64,000 nucleotides of DNA from contig NZ_MRBK01000001.1 in NCBI RefSeq assembly GCF_001969815.1, positions 62,001 through 126,000 of the forward strand, read 5' to 3'. Source of the DNA: Bacillus swezeyi. Lineage in GTDB: Bacteria; Bacillota; Bacilli; Bacillales; Bacillaceae. Every line of letters begins with the position of its first letter. Positions within the stretch are counted from its first letter, which is position 1. A program made the position numbers and the translations under genes. Below are positions 1 to 8,953 of the stretch, piece by piece. Below the pieces are notes generated by a model that searched no databases, was not told the origin of the DNA, and worked only from the letters and a program-made list of their open reading frames with translations.

Positions 1-116
1 ATGTCAATTGGCGAGAAATCCTCGAGCAGCACCTTTGTCGAAACAAAGGTCGTGCCCCAGATGAGAATGGTTAAAACAGCCGCAAGATGTCCGGCGGTTT
101 CTCGTCGAGTATTCAT
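1..116 (-). CDS. EamA/DMT-family exporter, N-terminal fragment
   Basis: The gene starts at 116 on the minus strand and runs off the left edge, so only about 38 residues are visible. They read as a short polar start followed by a hydrophobic helix with [12 protein letters not shown]. That resembles the first membrane helix of drug/metabolite-transporter (EamA) exporters, which normally have ten helices and move amino acids or small metabolites out of the cell. The ATG overlaps the TGA of the upstream AraC-type gene (ATGA), so the two are probably co-transcribed and translationally coupled, and the regulator probably controls this exporter. The substrate cannot be told. The family call rests on one helix only. 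Confidence 0.7.
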   Translation of the reverse strand, partial: MNTRRETAGHLAAVLTILIWGTTFVSTKVLLEDFSPID

Positions 117-949
117 CCTTCAAGCTCCTGTCTGTCATATTCAAAGATTTTCATATATTGCTTCGGCGTCAGTCCGACCTGCCGTTTAAAAAATTTGGTC
201 AAGTGGCTTTGATCGCTGAAACCCGTCTGAAATGCGGTTTCGATCGGCTTTACGCCTTGTTCCAACAGCTTTTTCGCACGGTTGATGCGCACGGTTTCCA
301 AGTAGCTGTATGGGGAAAGCCCTTTCTGCTTTGTAAACGACCGCAGGAGATGGTACTTGCTCCAGCCCGTCAATTTGCTTAGATCATCAAGGGTAATGTT
401 TTCCGTGTAATGGGCTTCTAAATAACCGCATACCGCTTTGACCTCATCGGACGGTTCAGGCGCGTTTTCGAGAAACGTGACATCAGAATACGTCCGGATC
501 AGCTCTTCAAGAAGGTTTAGAAACAGCTCTTCTTTCTTAAGGGCTTTTTCTTTCTGCAAAATCTGTATGTGAAGCTCCTTCAAACTGGCGTTCAGCTCAT
601 GGCGGAACAAGACATTCTGTGTGAAGTATGGGAGGCTGTCAGTCCCGGTTATCTCCATCACGAATCTCTTCATAACGTCAGGCATCACATTAATGCAGCG
701 GTAATCAAGCGCCTCACCGTCAATTTGTTCACAGCTGTGCGTGTCATACGGATTGAAAAGCACGAGATCGCCTGGGTTGATCATGTATTCCTGCCCCTGA
801 CAAAGCAAATAGCGCTGACCCTTTTCAATAAAGCCGATTACATAATATTCATGAAAGTGATTCGGAAATTTCTGCATGATGCCTTTAAAGCGATAAGCTT
901 CAACTTGCAGATCGAGATCAAGGAAAAGGGTGCGGGTTTCGTTTCGCAT
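113..949 (-). CDS. AraC-family transcriptional regulator with cupin sensor domain
   Basis: A 278-residue protein of the usual AraC layout. Residues about 10-100 look like the small cupin-type ligand domain ([14 protein letters not shown], then [17 protein letters not shown]). Residues about 170-270 hold the two helix-turn-helix motifs ([19 protein letters not shown] and the second motif ending [20 protein letters not shown]). It should bind DNA as an activator in response to a small molecule. Its stop overlaps the start of an EamA exporter gene, which makes that exporter the likely target. The ligand is unknown. The start ATG at 949 is used because the cupin begins soon after it. Confidence 0.9.
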   Translation of the reverse strand: MRNETRTLFLDLDLQVEAYRFKGIMQKFPNHFHEYYVIGFIEKGQRYLLCQGQEYMINPGDLVLFNPYDTHSCEQIDGEALDYRCINVMPDVMKRFVMEITGTDSLPYFTQNVLFRHELNASLKELHIQILQKEKALKKEELFLNLLEELIRTYSDVTFLENAPEPSDEVKAVCGYLEAHYTENITLDDLSKLTGWSKYHLLRSFTKQKGLSPYSYLETVRINRAKKLLEQGVKPIETAFQTGFSDQSHLTKFFKRQVGLTPKQYMKIFEYDRQELEG

Positions 950-1097
950 GGCGGGCCTCCTGTCGGTATGATGATTTTTTTAGTTTAGCATGTTTTTGGG
1001 GGATTTCTTGTATGATGTTGCTGTTTTCATTACAGTCAATTATTGAAAAAAACAAAAAATGTAATATTGCACTAAAAGTAACAAATGGAGGTCTTTC

Positions 1098-1567
1098 ATG
1101 GACAAAGACTACATAACAGAGCTCATCTCATCCAAATTAAGATTAATCCGGACAGAAAGCCGCTATACCCAAGAAAAAATGGCCAATGTGCTCGGGATTT
1201 CGAAAAAGACGCTTGTGCAAATTGAAAAGGGCAGGTCGACTGCCGTTGGGCGCATGTTGTGGCTGTGTGTGCGCTATTTCAGAACAGTGAGGTATTGCAG
1301 TCTGTGCTCGGTGATGAGCCTTTGGAGGCTGTTGAGACTGTGGCCCGCAGGAGCATTGACAGGCCGAAAGGGAAGACGCTCGGCGGCAGGATTTGGTCGA
1401 GAGAAATTTAAAGAAAAGAGGAATTTCGTTTGCAGCAAAATTTGTTTTCTCACCATTACCGGATTTTAGACTCCTATGATGATCTATGGTTCAGCACATT
1501 TGAAAAAAAGGATGCCCTCGCGCGTTTGGACGAGCTATAAAATGAAAATGAAGAGGTTGAAGGGTGA
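1098..1567 (+). pseudogene. XRE-family regulator, frameshifted and stop-interrupted
   Basis: An ATG behind GGAGG opens a Cro/C1-type helix-turn-helix (KLRLIRTESRYTQEKMANVLG, then SKKTLVQIEKGRS). The frame is lost after about residue 50. From about 1240 the coding sense continues in another frame (WAHVVAVCALFQNSEVLQ, then GDEPLEAVETVARRSIDRP). That frame meets TAA near 1408, continues as LQQNLFSHHYRILDSYDD, meets another TAA at about 1538, and ends NENEEVEG at 1567. One lost base and two in-frame stops make this a decayed gene. The HTH part could still be translated as a truncated protein. Its end overlaps the next, also broken, gene by GTGA, so the pair was once an operon. Confidence 0.75.
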
Positions 1568-1886
1568 AAAAGTTAAATCTCATATTGGACATCATCAGTT
1601 TGGTACTGCTGGTAGGCCCGTATGTTGTTTTATATGTACTTGAGCACGGCAATCCGATCATGAATGCGTGGATTCGCACGGAAGCTGAGCACCTTTAGAC
1701 GGACATTGATAACGATTATTTCCATACACAATATATGGCTGTCTTTAAAGATGAGCTCATGTGACGTATTATGACGGGAACAAAAAGACGGGTGACATCA
1801 TTCAATTTTGTGAGAAGGATGAACGCAATGACATGCGTGTTGGAAAGTCAATGTATAGTGAAAAACATTGTGCGTCCAATACCTAA
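1564..1886 (+). pseudogene. Small membrane/extracytoplasmic protein, broken
   Basis: A GTG start overlaps the stop of the XRE pseudogene. The frame gives one hydrophobic N-terminal helix (LILDIISLVLLVGPYVVLYVL), then a TAG at about 1699, then more coding-like sequence to a TGA at 1762. The sense resumes in another frame as TYYDGNKKTGDIIQFCEKDE and ends at TAA 1884. One stop and one frameshift therefore interrupt a protein of about 105 residues with a membrane anchor and a polar tail. I do not recognise the family. Partnership with the XRE gene suggests a regulator/membrane-protein pair that is dying together. Confidence 0.55.
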
Positions 1887-1912
1887 GGGCGTGCTTTCCG
1901 CCGCCCTTTTTT
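1885..1912. terminator. Intrinsic terminator between converging genes
   Basis: AAGGGCG (1885-1891) pairs perfectly with CGCCCTT (1902-1908) and is followed by a T run. It lies between the plus-strand decayed pair and the minus-strand LuxR-type gene, so it may serve both. Confidence 0.75.
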
Positions 1913-2958
1913 CACTCCAAAACATCATCAAGCAGCTTCCAAATCAATTCCCGCCGGTTTCCCGCTTCAGCCTTCAAAAAAATCGACTTCAAATGGTCTT
2001 GGACGGTATAAGCTGAAATGTGCAAGTCATCAGCGATGCCTTTTGTGGAAAGTCCGCGGATGATCCGGTATGCGATGTCCTTTTCCCGTTCAGACAGGCC
2101 GTACGCGTCTGCAATGAGCGGTATCGTTTCTGCGGATGAAGCCGGTTCGAATGAAACGGCGATTTGTTCTGACGGGCCTAAGCCGTCCAAGCGGCTCGCT
2201 TTGATGGAAAGGAAGCATTGGCCCGGAATCGAGATGACGGTTTTCGCCGGACTATCCGTTTCTGCCACAGCTCGTGAACAGACGGCACGGACGGGTCTTG
2301 GCAGTACCGCGCTGTCGATTTTCTCCCAGCCTCGCAGGACGTTCAGCCAGTGAAGCGCCGCTTGATTACACGATAAGGGAATGAGGTCCTCCGACAAAAT
2401 CAGTATGCCTCCGACATGTTTCATGTGAAACATGTCTTTTTTTGGCCGGTTATGTCTTAATCGCTGCAAGTGCCGGCCGATGATCGGAGCCAGTGAAGCG
2501 ACCAAGGTGCGCTCTTTTTCATTAAATGGAGGCTGTCCGATTTTTCGAAGCAGTGTGAGATAGCCCCAGCATTCTCCTTTATTCAAAAGGATTGCTCGCA
2601 GTTCATCTCCAAAACCGGCCGGTTCGAGAATCATGCGATACCGTTTGCTTCGTTTGAGATCTCCTTTTACGGCTTCACTTAAAATGGCGGCCGTTTGCGA
2701 GGTTTTGATTAATGTTTCGTATTGGTTGACATCGTCATCCGTATATTCGAGCTCAAATAGCTGTGGATGTATACTTTCAATTAGATCGTCTGTGACGGCT
2801 CCGATGGACAGGAGGGTTTTGGGATCGACCGCTGTACAGCATGATGCATCAAATGGAATGGCGCTTCGCAATGCGGAGATCACCGCTTCGATGTATTGCG
2901 GGGTAGTCTCAGATGTTCGTTCAAGTTCATTGACTATATCTTTTAACGGTCGGTTCAC
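1912..2958 (-). CDS. LuxR-type transcriptional regulator with GAF-like sensor region
   Basis: A 348-residue protein. The last 65 residues form a LuxR/GerE helix-turn-helix: LSEREKDIAYRIIRGLSTKG, then IADDLHISAYTVQDHLKSIF. The first 170 residues have the pattern of a GAF-like sensor (ALRSAIPFDASCCTAVDP, then KGECWGYLTLLRKIGQPPF and NEKERTLVASLAPIIGRHL). The middle looks like a degenerate PAS domain. It has no receiver domain, so it probably senses a ligand directly. It is divergent from the methyltransferase operon at 3072 and is a candidate regulator of it. Ligand and targets are not visible. Confidence 0.85.
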   Translation of the reverse strand: MNRPLKDIVNELERTSETTPQYIEAVISALRSAIPFDASCCTAVDPKTLLSIGAVTDDLIESIHPQLFELEYTDDDVNQYETLIKTSQTAAILSEAVKGDLKRSKRYRMILEPAGFGDELRAILLNKGECWGYLTLLRKIGQPPFNEKERTLVASLAPIIGRHLQRLRHNRPKKDMFHMKHVGGILILSEDLIPLSCNQAALHWLNVLRGWEKIDSAVLPRPVRAVCSRAVAETDSPAKTVISIPGQCFLSIKASRLDGLGPSEQIAVSFEPASSAETIPLIADAYGLSEREKDIAYRIIRGLSTKGIADDLHISAYTVQDHLKSIFLKAEAGNRRELIWKLLDDVLE

Positions 2959-3019
2959 TATGGCTCCTCCTCATTAGAAAATCCCATATTTGTGGGATGG
3001 TGCTTTTGAAAATCTCCTT

Positions 3020-3040
3020 TATAATTGAGAACAATTCTTA
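3020..3040 (+). promoter_or_regulatory. -10 element followed by a Fur-like box
   Basis: TATAAT at 3020-3025 runs directly into TGAGAACAATTCTTA at 3026-3040. That 15-mer fits the Fur pattern TGANAATNATTNTCA with two mismatches and is an inverted repeat. No good -35 is present. It sits 31 bases upstream of the methyltransferase start, where a repressor would block initiation. Fur assignment is inference from the pattern only. Confidence 0.4.
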
Positions 3041-3071
3041 ATTAATTTTACTAAAAGGAGCACGCCTTGTC

Positions 3072-3761
3072 ATGAATATGGATTGGAATCATCCTGATGT
3101 ATATCAATATGAAAAAAAGATCGCTTTGAAAATCCCTTGCTATCACATGTTATACGAAATGATGGACCGCCTGCTGACGGTTCGGCTTGATAAGGATGCG
3201 GCCTATGTGATGGTTGTTGGAGCGGGGGGCGGACAGGAATTGCTGACACTCGGCAGGAGACATCCGGATTGGTCGTTTACAGGGGTCGATACATCAGCCA
3301 ATATGCTTAATTTGGCGCGGCAAAGGCTGAAAATCGCCGGTATTCAGCTCAACGCCGACTTCATTGAAAGGGAAGTGAAGCAGCTGGAGCGGAAGCATCA
3401 ATATGATGCGGCGACTTGTATGCTCGTCCTGCATTTTGTGCAAGATAAGCGCAAGTTTTTGCAGCATATCGCAGACCGTTTAGCTGAGGGGGCGCCATTT
3501 TTCATTGCGGCGATTCAAGGTGATCTTGATTCTGAATCATTTTGGTGGCAGATGAGGGCCTGGAAGGAGCATATGCTGGCAAACGGAATTGCTGAACAGG
3601 AGTGGGAGCGGTTTGCGGATTCAATCGGCAGGCATTCACATCCGATTCCGGCTGAAGAGGTAGAGGCTATGCTGATAGAATCGGGTTTTACGAATGTGAC
3701 GCGGTTTTTCAGCGCTTATTTAATCGATGGCTGGTTTGCTGTAAAAGGAGGCGGTAAATGA
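3072..3761 (+). CDS. Class I SAM-dependent methyltransferase
   Basis: A 229-residue protein. The SAM-binding motif I is VMVVGAGGGQELLTLGRR near residues 46-63, followed by an acidic strand end at FTGVDTSANMLNLARQR. Motif-IV-like residues are DAATCMLVLHFVQD. It belongs to the Methyltransf_25/11 type of small-molecule methylases. It is the first gene of a three-gene operon: its stop overlaps the start of the next gene by four bases, and an NAD(P)-linked dehydrogenase follows. A good Shine-Dalgarno (AAAAGGAG) precedes the ATG. The substrate is unknown. A Fur-like box upstream hints at iron control. Confidence 0.85.
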   Translation: MNMDWNHPDVYQYEKKIALKIPCYHMLYEMMDRLLTVRLDKDAAYVMVVGAGGGQELLTLGRRHPDWSFTGVDTSANMLNLARQRLKIAGIQLNADFIEREVKQLERKHQYDAATCMLVLHFVQDKRKFLQHIADRLAEGAPFFIAAIQGDLDSESFWWQMRAWKEHMLANGIAEQEWERFADSIGRHSHPIPAEEVEAMLIESGFTNVTRFFSAYLIDGWFAVKGGGK

Positions 3762-4831
3762 TGAAACAGTATATTGTCGTCATTGGCGGATACGGTCATG
3801 TCGGCGGTCACATCAGCCGGATGCTCGGAGAGAAGTACCCTGGGCTTGTGTATGCGGCAGGGAGAAATCTAGACCGCGCTCAGCGGTTTTGTCGGGAAAC
3901 AGGAGATAAAGTGAAGCCGATGCGTTTCAATAGAGATGCGGAGGCTGATTGGGATTGGCTTGAACAGACGAAGCTTGTGATCGTATGTATTGATCAGGAG
4001 AATACGGTTTTAGCTGAGGCCTGTTTGGCAAACGGTGCGAATTATTTAGACATTACGGCAAACGGGTCGTTTCTGACACAGCTTGAACGACTGAATAACG
4101 GACATTGTAGAGGAACAGGCTTGCTGAGCGTCGGTTTGGCACCGGGACTAACCAATTTGCTGTCGCAGGAAGCAGCGAAGGCGTTAGATGAGACGATCCG
4201 CATCAACATAGCGATCATGCTCGGTTTGGGAGACAGCCATGGAAAAGCGGCTATTGAATGGACGGTCGATCATTTGCATTCGGTGTTTGACGTCATAGAA
4301 AAAGGTGACATCAAAAAGGTAAGCAGTTTCACAGACGGCCGGCAAACAGACTTTGGCGGCCGTTTAGGATGCAGGACCGCTTATCGATTTCCTTTTTCAG
4401 ATCAGGCCACACTGCCACGCACATTGGAGGTTCCTTCCGTTTCCACCCGGCTTTGTTTTGATTCCAGGTTGGCGACTTTCGTGATTGCGCGGTTGAGAAA
4501 AAGCGGTGCTGTTCGCCTTTTAAAAAACAGCGTCATCCGCGGATGGACAGTCAAGCTGCTGGAATTGCTAAAAGCCGGTTCGGCGGAGTACGCGGTCAAA
4601 GTGGATGCGGAAGGCTTGAAAGACGGCCTGCATCAAGCTATCGGTCTTTCCGTGTATGGAGAAAATGAATCATTGATCACGGCGCGGGTCGCATTTGCCG
4701 CCGCTTCTGCTTTGTTTACCGGAACGTTCCCGCAGGGGATGTATCATTTGGAGCAGCTGTTTGAGCTGGAGCGAAAAGAGGGCTCGATGTATTTAAAGCT
4801 GAAGGAAACCGGTGAACGTTATATAATTTGA
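3758..4831 (+). CDS. Saccharopine-dehydrogenase-type NAD(P)-binding protein
   Basis: A 357-residue protein. The N-terminus is a Rossmann fold with VVIGGYGHVGGHISRML, as in the saccharopine dehydrogenase NADP-binding family. The sequence GLLSVGLAPGLTNLLSQEAA near residue 125 is typical of that family. Members of this wide group reduce imines or join amino acids to keto acids, but many have no assigned reaction. It is translated from ATGATG behind AAAGGAGG, overlapping the methyltransferase stop. Methyltransferase plus this enzyme plus an iron-type alcohol dehydrogenase looks like a small biosynthetic operon. Lysine catabolism is not supported because no partner enzyme is nearby. Confidence 0.8.
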   Translation: MMKQYIVVIGGYGHVGGHISRMLGEKYPGLVYAAGRNLDRAQRFCRETGDKVKPMRFNRDAEADWDWLEQTKLVIVCIDQENTVLAEACLANGANYLDITANGSFLTQLERLNNGHCRGTGLLSVGLAPGLTNLLSQEAAKALDETIRINIAIMLGLGDSHGKAAIEWTVDHLHSVFDVIEKGDIKKVSSFTDGRQTDFGGRLGCRTAYRFPFSDQATLPRTLEVPSVSTRLCFDSRLATFVIARLRKSGAVRLLKNSVIRGWTVKLLELLKAGSAEYAVKVDAEGLKDGLHQAIGLSVYGENESLITARVAFAAASALFTGTFPQGMYHLEQLFELERKEGSMYLKLKETGERYII

Positions 4832-4891
4832 CATATTTTCAAAGAAAGTGAGATGATGAAAATTAGAAAATAATAGAAGGAGATGGGGATC

Positions 4892-5947
4892 ATGCAGCCT
4901 GAAGATATCGTCAGAAGCGGCCCGAACCAATACATATGCAAAGAAGGGATCGCGAAAGAGCTGCCGTCATTTTTAGAAGAGTTTGACCGTCCTGTCATTA
5001 TAACCGGTGTTCAATCGTTTGCGGCTTTTACAAATCACGCGAAGCTTCCCGCTGATTGGAAAGTCGTTCAGCATAAAGGCTACAGTTCGCTCGCAGGGAT
5101 ACGACATGCGGCCGAGCGCGCCGGCTCAGCCGATATTATCATCGGGATCGGCGGAGGCACTGTTTTAGATACGGCGAAGGCCGTCGCTGACCTGTTAAAC
5201 ATTGAAGTCATGACAATTCCGACGATTCCGGGGACATGTGCAGCGAGCACACCGCTAAGTGTGATCTATGATGATGAAGGGAACTTTTCAGGGGTGCAAT
5301 ACCATAAGCGCTCAAGCTTTTTGACGCTGGTTGATCCGCTATTGCTTCTTTCTTCACCGATCGGTTATGTGAAAAGCGGAATCGGCGATACACTGGCGAA
5401 ATGGTATGAAGCGGAAGCCATCATCAGAAATACGGCTGATTCGCTTTCCATTATGGTTCAGGCGGGACTCAGGCAATCCGTCTATATTCGCGATATCCTG
5501 TTGGAAGAAAGTCTGAAGGCTGTGGAAAGCATTGAAAAAGGCCAATCATCTTCATCTTTAACAAATGTTTTGGAAGCGGTCATTGCACTTGCGGGAACGG
5601 TGGGCGGCTATGCGGGAAGGTACGGCAGAATGGCCGGTGCCCACGCGATTCACAACGGCTTAACATTTATCGAAGAAACCCATCAAGTGCTGCACGGCCA
5701 GAAGGTTGCATACGGAATATTGGTACAGCTTGCTTTGGAAGGGCGGACAGATGAAATTCAGGAGCTGCTTCCATTTTACCAAGCGCTCGGCTTTCCGGTG
5801 ACATTGAGTGACTTGGGAATTGTCGAACATGTAGAGCGGGCCAAACAGACCATCGCGGCCCATGCCTGCAGACCGGATGAATCTTTATGTTTGATGGGAT
5901 CTTTTCGTGAAGCTGATGTGATTGCGGCGATAGCATCGCTTGAATAA
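4892..5947 (+). CDS. Iron-containing alcohol dehydrogenase, glycerol-dehydrogenase-like
   Basis: A 351-residue protein of the GldA branch of group III metal-dependent dehydrogenases. It shows the NAD-binding GIGGGTVLDTAKAVAD near residue 88, then TIPTIPGTCAASTPLSVIYD. The metal-ligand region has Asp in GIGDTLAKWYEAEA and His in MAGAHAIHNGLTF and QVLHGQKVAYG. I chose the ATG at 4892 because GAAGGAG sits nine bases upstream; the ATG at 4883 abuts that site. It follows the saccharopine-type gene by 60 bases with no terminator, so it is probably the last gene of the operon. The substrate is not certain, since several members of this branch are not true glycerol dehydrogenases. Confidence 0.85.
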   Translation: MQPEDIVRSGPNQYICKEGIAKELPSFLEEFDRPVIITGVQSFAAFTNHAKLPADWKVVQHKGYSSLAGIRHAAERAGSADIIIGIGGGTVLDTAKAVADLLNIEVMTIPTIPGTCAASTPLSVIYDDEGNFSGVQYHKRSSFLTLVDPLLLLSSPIGYVKSGIGDTLAKWYEAEAIIRNTADSLSIMVQAGLRQSVYIRDILLEESLKAVESIEKGQSSSSLTNVLEAVIALAGTVGGYAGRYGRMAGAHAIHNGLTFIEETHQVLHGQKVAYGILVQLALEGRTDEIQELLPFYQALGFPVTLSDLGIVEHVERAKQTIAAHACRPDESLCLMGSFREADVIAAIASLE

Positions 5948-5956
5948 AACAAGAAC

Positions 5957-5984
5957 ACGCCCTTGAAGATGGCTTCAAGGGCGT
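5957..5984 (+). terminator. Probable terminator hairpin
   Basis: ACGCCCTTGAAG (5957-5968) pairs perfectly with CTTCAAGGGCGT (5973-5984) across a four-base loop. The downstream T run is short (TTATT), so termination strength is uncertain. It closes the methyltransferase operon. Confidence 0.6.
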
Positions 5985-6013
5985 TATTCGTATTTCCCCT
6001 TTCTCTTATTTCG

Positions 6014-6040
6014 TGAAAAAGTTCAATCAATTGCCGATAT
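6014..6040 (+). promoter_or_regulatory. Sigma-D promoter of the chemoreceptor gene
   Basis: GCCGATAT at 6033-6040 is an exact sigma-D -10 element. TGAA at 6014-6017 lies 15 bases upstream and is one base off the -35 TAAA. The promoter is 38 bases ahead of the chemoreceptor start, which is the expected class for motility genes in Bacillus. Confidence 0.75.
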
Positions 6041-6078
6041 AAATAAAAATACTTTGGCTGAAGAGAAGGGGGAGCAAT

Positions 6079-7785
6079 GTGAAGAACCCGAGATGGAGCA
6101 ATATCACAATCGGCGGCAAATACGGTATCATCTTTTTTGTAATGCTAGCCGCATTTTTAGCATCTGTTTTGATTACGTACGGTCTGTTAAAGGATACGAG
6201 CCAGACGGTTCAAGATACGAAATCGAAAAATGATACAGCGGTTCAATCAGCTAAGCTGATGTCGCTTTACCAAAATAAATATTTACATATTCCCGAATAT
6301 ATCATTGATGCTCAAGATGAAAAATTGTCGGACTACATGAAATACAGCCAAGCGTTTGCAGATACGGCAAAAAAGCTGAAAAAAGAGCTGCATTCAGCTG
6401 AACAGCTTGAGATGTTTCATCAAATTATTGAAAACAATCATTCCTTAGATGAATATTTTTTCAGCGACATTGTGCCGAATGTACAGCAGATCAACACCAA
6501 GAAGTTTTTAGAGCTTCAGAAAAAAGCGAGTCAATTAAAAGAGGAGACTTTGGCGCTCGGTGATAAATTGAAAGAAAATGCTGTCAGATCAAATGTTGAA
6601 TCAATAGGGGATGCACAGTCCAATATTTCGAAGACCATTTTCATTCTGGCGGTGTCTATTCTTGTTTCAGCGGTCGTGTCAGCAGGACTTCTCATCATCG
6701 TCAGCCGGCAGATCAAGAAAAATCTCAATCGTGTGGTCGCTGCAAGCGATGAGATTGCACAAGGTCATTTAAATTTTGAAGCCCTTGACTATAAAGGAAA
6801 AGATGAAATCGGCCAGCTATCCCAATCGATCAATGATATGGGAAAAAGCCTGCGTGAGATGATCGTTGAAGTGTCCAGTATCGCAAATGAGGTCGACAAG
6901 CAATGTCTCACTTTTACAAACGTCTCTGCTGAAGTAAAAGAGGGCAGCGAACAGGTCGCGGTTACCGTTGAAGAACTGGCAAACGGGGCAAGCAATCAGG
7001 CCAATGAGGCGGCGAACATTTCCGAACAGACGCAAGAACTGGCCGGACAAATACAGAATGCCAATGAAAATGGCGAAACTTTGGCGAAGTTTTCTAAAGA
7101 AGTGCTGCATGTTTCTGTCGACGGTGATCAGCAAATGACGCAATCATTGCAGCAAATGCATGTTATCAATCATGTGATGGAGGCGTCTGTTGAAAAGGTC
7201 AGTGTACTTGAAGAACAAACGCAATCCATTCATCAGCTTGTCGAAGTGATTACGAGCATGGCTGAACAGACGAATTTACTCGCATTAAATGCGTCTATTG
7301 AAGCGGCGAGAGCCGGTGATGCCGGACGGGGGTTTGCGGTTGTGGCCGGTGAAGTCAAAAGGCTCGCGGAAGAAGTGAAAAACTCTGTCGGAAGCATCAC
7401 CGAAATCGTCAGCACGATTCAGACGGAGACATCTTCTATGGCAGAAGATTTAAAAATCGGTTTTTCTGAAGTGAATAAAGGAAAAAACCAGATTGAAACA
7501 TCAGGACAGTATTTTTCAGAGATCAAACATAAAGTGACTGATATGGCTGAGCGAGTATCGGACATTTCCGCTGCATTATCCAATTTTAGACGTTCAAGCG
7601 AAGAGATCAACGGTTCAGTCGAACACATTGCAGCGATATCTGAAGAAAGTGCAGCAGGGTCTGAAGAAATTTCTGCATCTGTTCATGAGCAGAGCGGTTC
7701 CATTGAAAAAATGGATGAAAGCGCCCAGCTGCTGGGAGAGATGGTTGAGCGGATGAACGGGATGATCAAACGGTTTAAACTCTGA
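6079..7785 (+). CDS. Methyl-accepting chemotaxis protein
   Basis: A 568-residue membrane chemoreceptor starting at GTG behind AAGGGGGAGC. Helix TM1 is at residues about 14-36 and TM2 at about 185-210, enclosing a roughly 150-residue helical extracellular sensor. A HAMP domain follows ([16 protein letters not shown]). The cytoplasmic hairpin tip is clear: [18 protein letters not shown], then [18 protein letters not shown]. It should signal to CheA/CheW. A sigma-D promoter precedes it. The neighbour 27 bases downstream is a sugar-binding lipoprotein with no permease or ATPase, so this receptor may sense the liganded binding protein. That partnership is inference. Confidence 0.95.
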   Translation: MKNPRWSNITIGGKYGIIFFVMLAAFLASVLITYGLLKDTSQTVQDTKSKNDTAVQSAKLMSLYQNKYLHIPEYIIDAQDEKLSDYMKYSQAFADTAKKLKKELHSAEQLEMFHQIIENNHSLDEYFFSDIVPNVQQINTKKFLELQKKASQLKEETLALGDKLKENAVRSNVESIGDAQSNISKTIFILAVSILVSAVVSAGLLIIVSRQIKKNLNRVVAASDEIAQGHLNFEALDYKGKDEIGQLSQSINDMGKSLREMIVEVSSIANEVDKQCLTFTNVSAEVKEGSEQVAVTVEELANGASNQANEAANISEQTQELAGQIQNANENGETLAKFSKEVLHVSVDGDQQMTQSLQQMHVINHVMEASVEKVSVLEEQTQSIHQLVEVITSMAEQTNLLALNASIEAARAGDAGRGFAVVAGEVKRLAEEVKNSVGSITEIVSTIQTETSSMAEDLKIGFSEVNKGKNQIETSGQYFSEIKHKVTDMAERVSDISAALSNFRRSSEEINGSVEHIAAISEESAAGSEEISASVHEQSGSIEKMDESAQLLGEMVERMNGMIKRFKL

Positions 7786-7812
7786 TGTTTCAATGAATGG
7801 GAGGTTTTCATT

Positions 7813-8874
7813 TTGCCAACATATTTGAAAAGAGGATTGTTTTCGCTCGCGTTGCTCGGCCTGCTGTTCGCCGCGGCAGGGTGCTCGCTCAATACGGCGG
7901 AAAAAAGTGCTCAGAAAGAAGAAAAAATAAAGCTGATTGCCGACTCTGATAAATTATATGTCGGCTTTGCGATCGACACGCTGAAAGAAGAGCGCTGGTA
8001 CAAAGATAAAGAGGCGTTTGAGAAAGAGGCTGAAAACCTCGGCGCATCAGTGAAGACGCTGGCGGCAAACGGAAATAAAGATGTTCAGGTCCAGCAAGCC
8101 GAGCTTTTGATCAGTGAAGGTGTTGATGTACTCGTTGTCGTCCCGACGGATGCCGATGCCGCCGCGGAGATTGTGGAAATGGCCCATAAAGCTGATGTCA
8201 AAGTGATTTCTTATGACAGGCTGATTCGCAATGCGGATGTTGATTATTATGTTTCATTTGACAATGAAAAAGTCGGTGAATTGCAGGCTGAAGAAATTGT
8301 CAAACGAGCGAAGAAAGGCAATTTTGTCTATGTTGGCGGATCTTCTCTTGACAACAATGCCGTGTTATTTCGCAACGGCGCCATGAAGGTGCTTGAACCG
8401 CTGAAGAAGCAGGGGAAAATCGATATCGTGTTTGACGAATATACGAAAGACTGGCTTCCTGAAGAAGCGAAAAAGAATGTGAAAAAAGCGCTGAAGCAGA
8501 ACAAAGATATCGATGCGGTCATCGCTGCCAATGACGGTACCGCGGGCGGAGCAATAGAGGCTCTTAAGGAAGCGGGCTTGGCCGGAAAAATTCCGGTATC
8601 CGGACAGGACGCCGAACTCGAAGGGGTTCAGCGGATCGTGAACGGCACGCAGACGATGACCGTTTATAAACCGATTGACACGATCGCCAAAAAGGCTGCT
8701 GAAACGGCCGTTCAAGCAGCCAAAGGGGAAGATATTAAAACGGACACAACCGTTGATAACGGTAAAACTAAAGTGCCTTCGATTCTGCTTGAGCCATATG
8801 CGGTCACGAAAAGCAATATTAATGAGACCGTGGTCAAAGACGGACATTTGTCAAAAGAGGATATTTATAAATAA
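7813..8874 (+). CDS. Xylose-type periplasmic-binding lipoprotein (XylF-like)
   Basis: A 353-residue lipoprotein. TTG start behind GGGAGG, signal peptide, and lipobox LFAAAGCSLN. The body is a type I periplasmic-binding (ribose/xylose) fold: VGFAIDTLKEERWYKDKEAF, then NGNKDVQVQQAELLISEGVD, SYDRLIRNADVDYYVSFDNE and AANDGTAGGAIEALKEAGL. These match the D-xylose binding protein pattern. No ATPase or permease gene follows. It lies in the same direction as, and 27 bases after, the chemoreceptor gene. It may act in chemotaxis rather than uptake, or serve a transporter encoded elsewhere. The sugar is inferred from family resemblance. Confidence 0.85.
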   Translation: MPTYLKRGLFSLALLGLLFAAAGCSLNTAEKSAQKEEKIKLIADSDKLYVGFAIDTLKEERWYKDKEAFEKEAENLGASVKTLAANGNKDVQVQQAELLISEGVDVLVVVPTDADAAAEIVEMAHKADVKVISYDRLIRNADVDYYVSFDNEKVGELQAEEIVKRAKKGNFVYVGGSSLDNNAVLFRNGAMKVLEPLKKQGKIDIVFDEYTKDWLPEEAKKNVKKALKQNKDIDAVIAANDGTAGGAIEALKEAGLAGKIPVSGQDAELEGVQRIVNGTQTMTVYKPIDTIAKKAAETAVQAAKGEDIKTDTTVDNGKTKVPSILLEPYAVTKSNINETVVKDGHLSKEDIYK

Positions 8875-8894
8875 TTGAAGCAGCCATCCTATGA

Positions 8895-8949
8895 AAAGGA
8901 TGACAAAATCCTAAAACTTTAAACCGTTTTAGGATTTTGTCAACAATCT
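8895..8949. repeat. 55-bp repeat, copy 1; long hairpin terminator
   Basis: This 55-bp stretch is identical to 24414-24468. It holds a 17-bp perfect inverted repeat (8901-8917 with 8926-8942) around an eight-base loop. The hairpin lies just after the xylF-like gene and ahead of a convergent gene, so it may end transcription both ways. At the second site the same sequence is the right end of a 230-bp inserted element. Confidence 0.85.
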
Positions 8950-8953
8950 CACC

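Noticed and set aside
569..988. 139-codon plus-strand frame.
   Set aside because: It lies opposite the AraC gene, whose domains are clear; no ribosome site.
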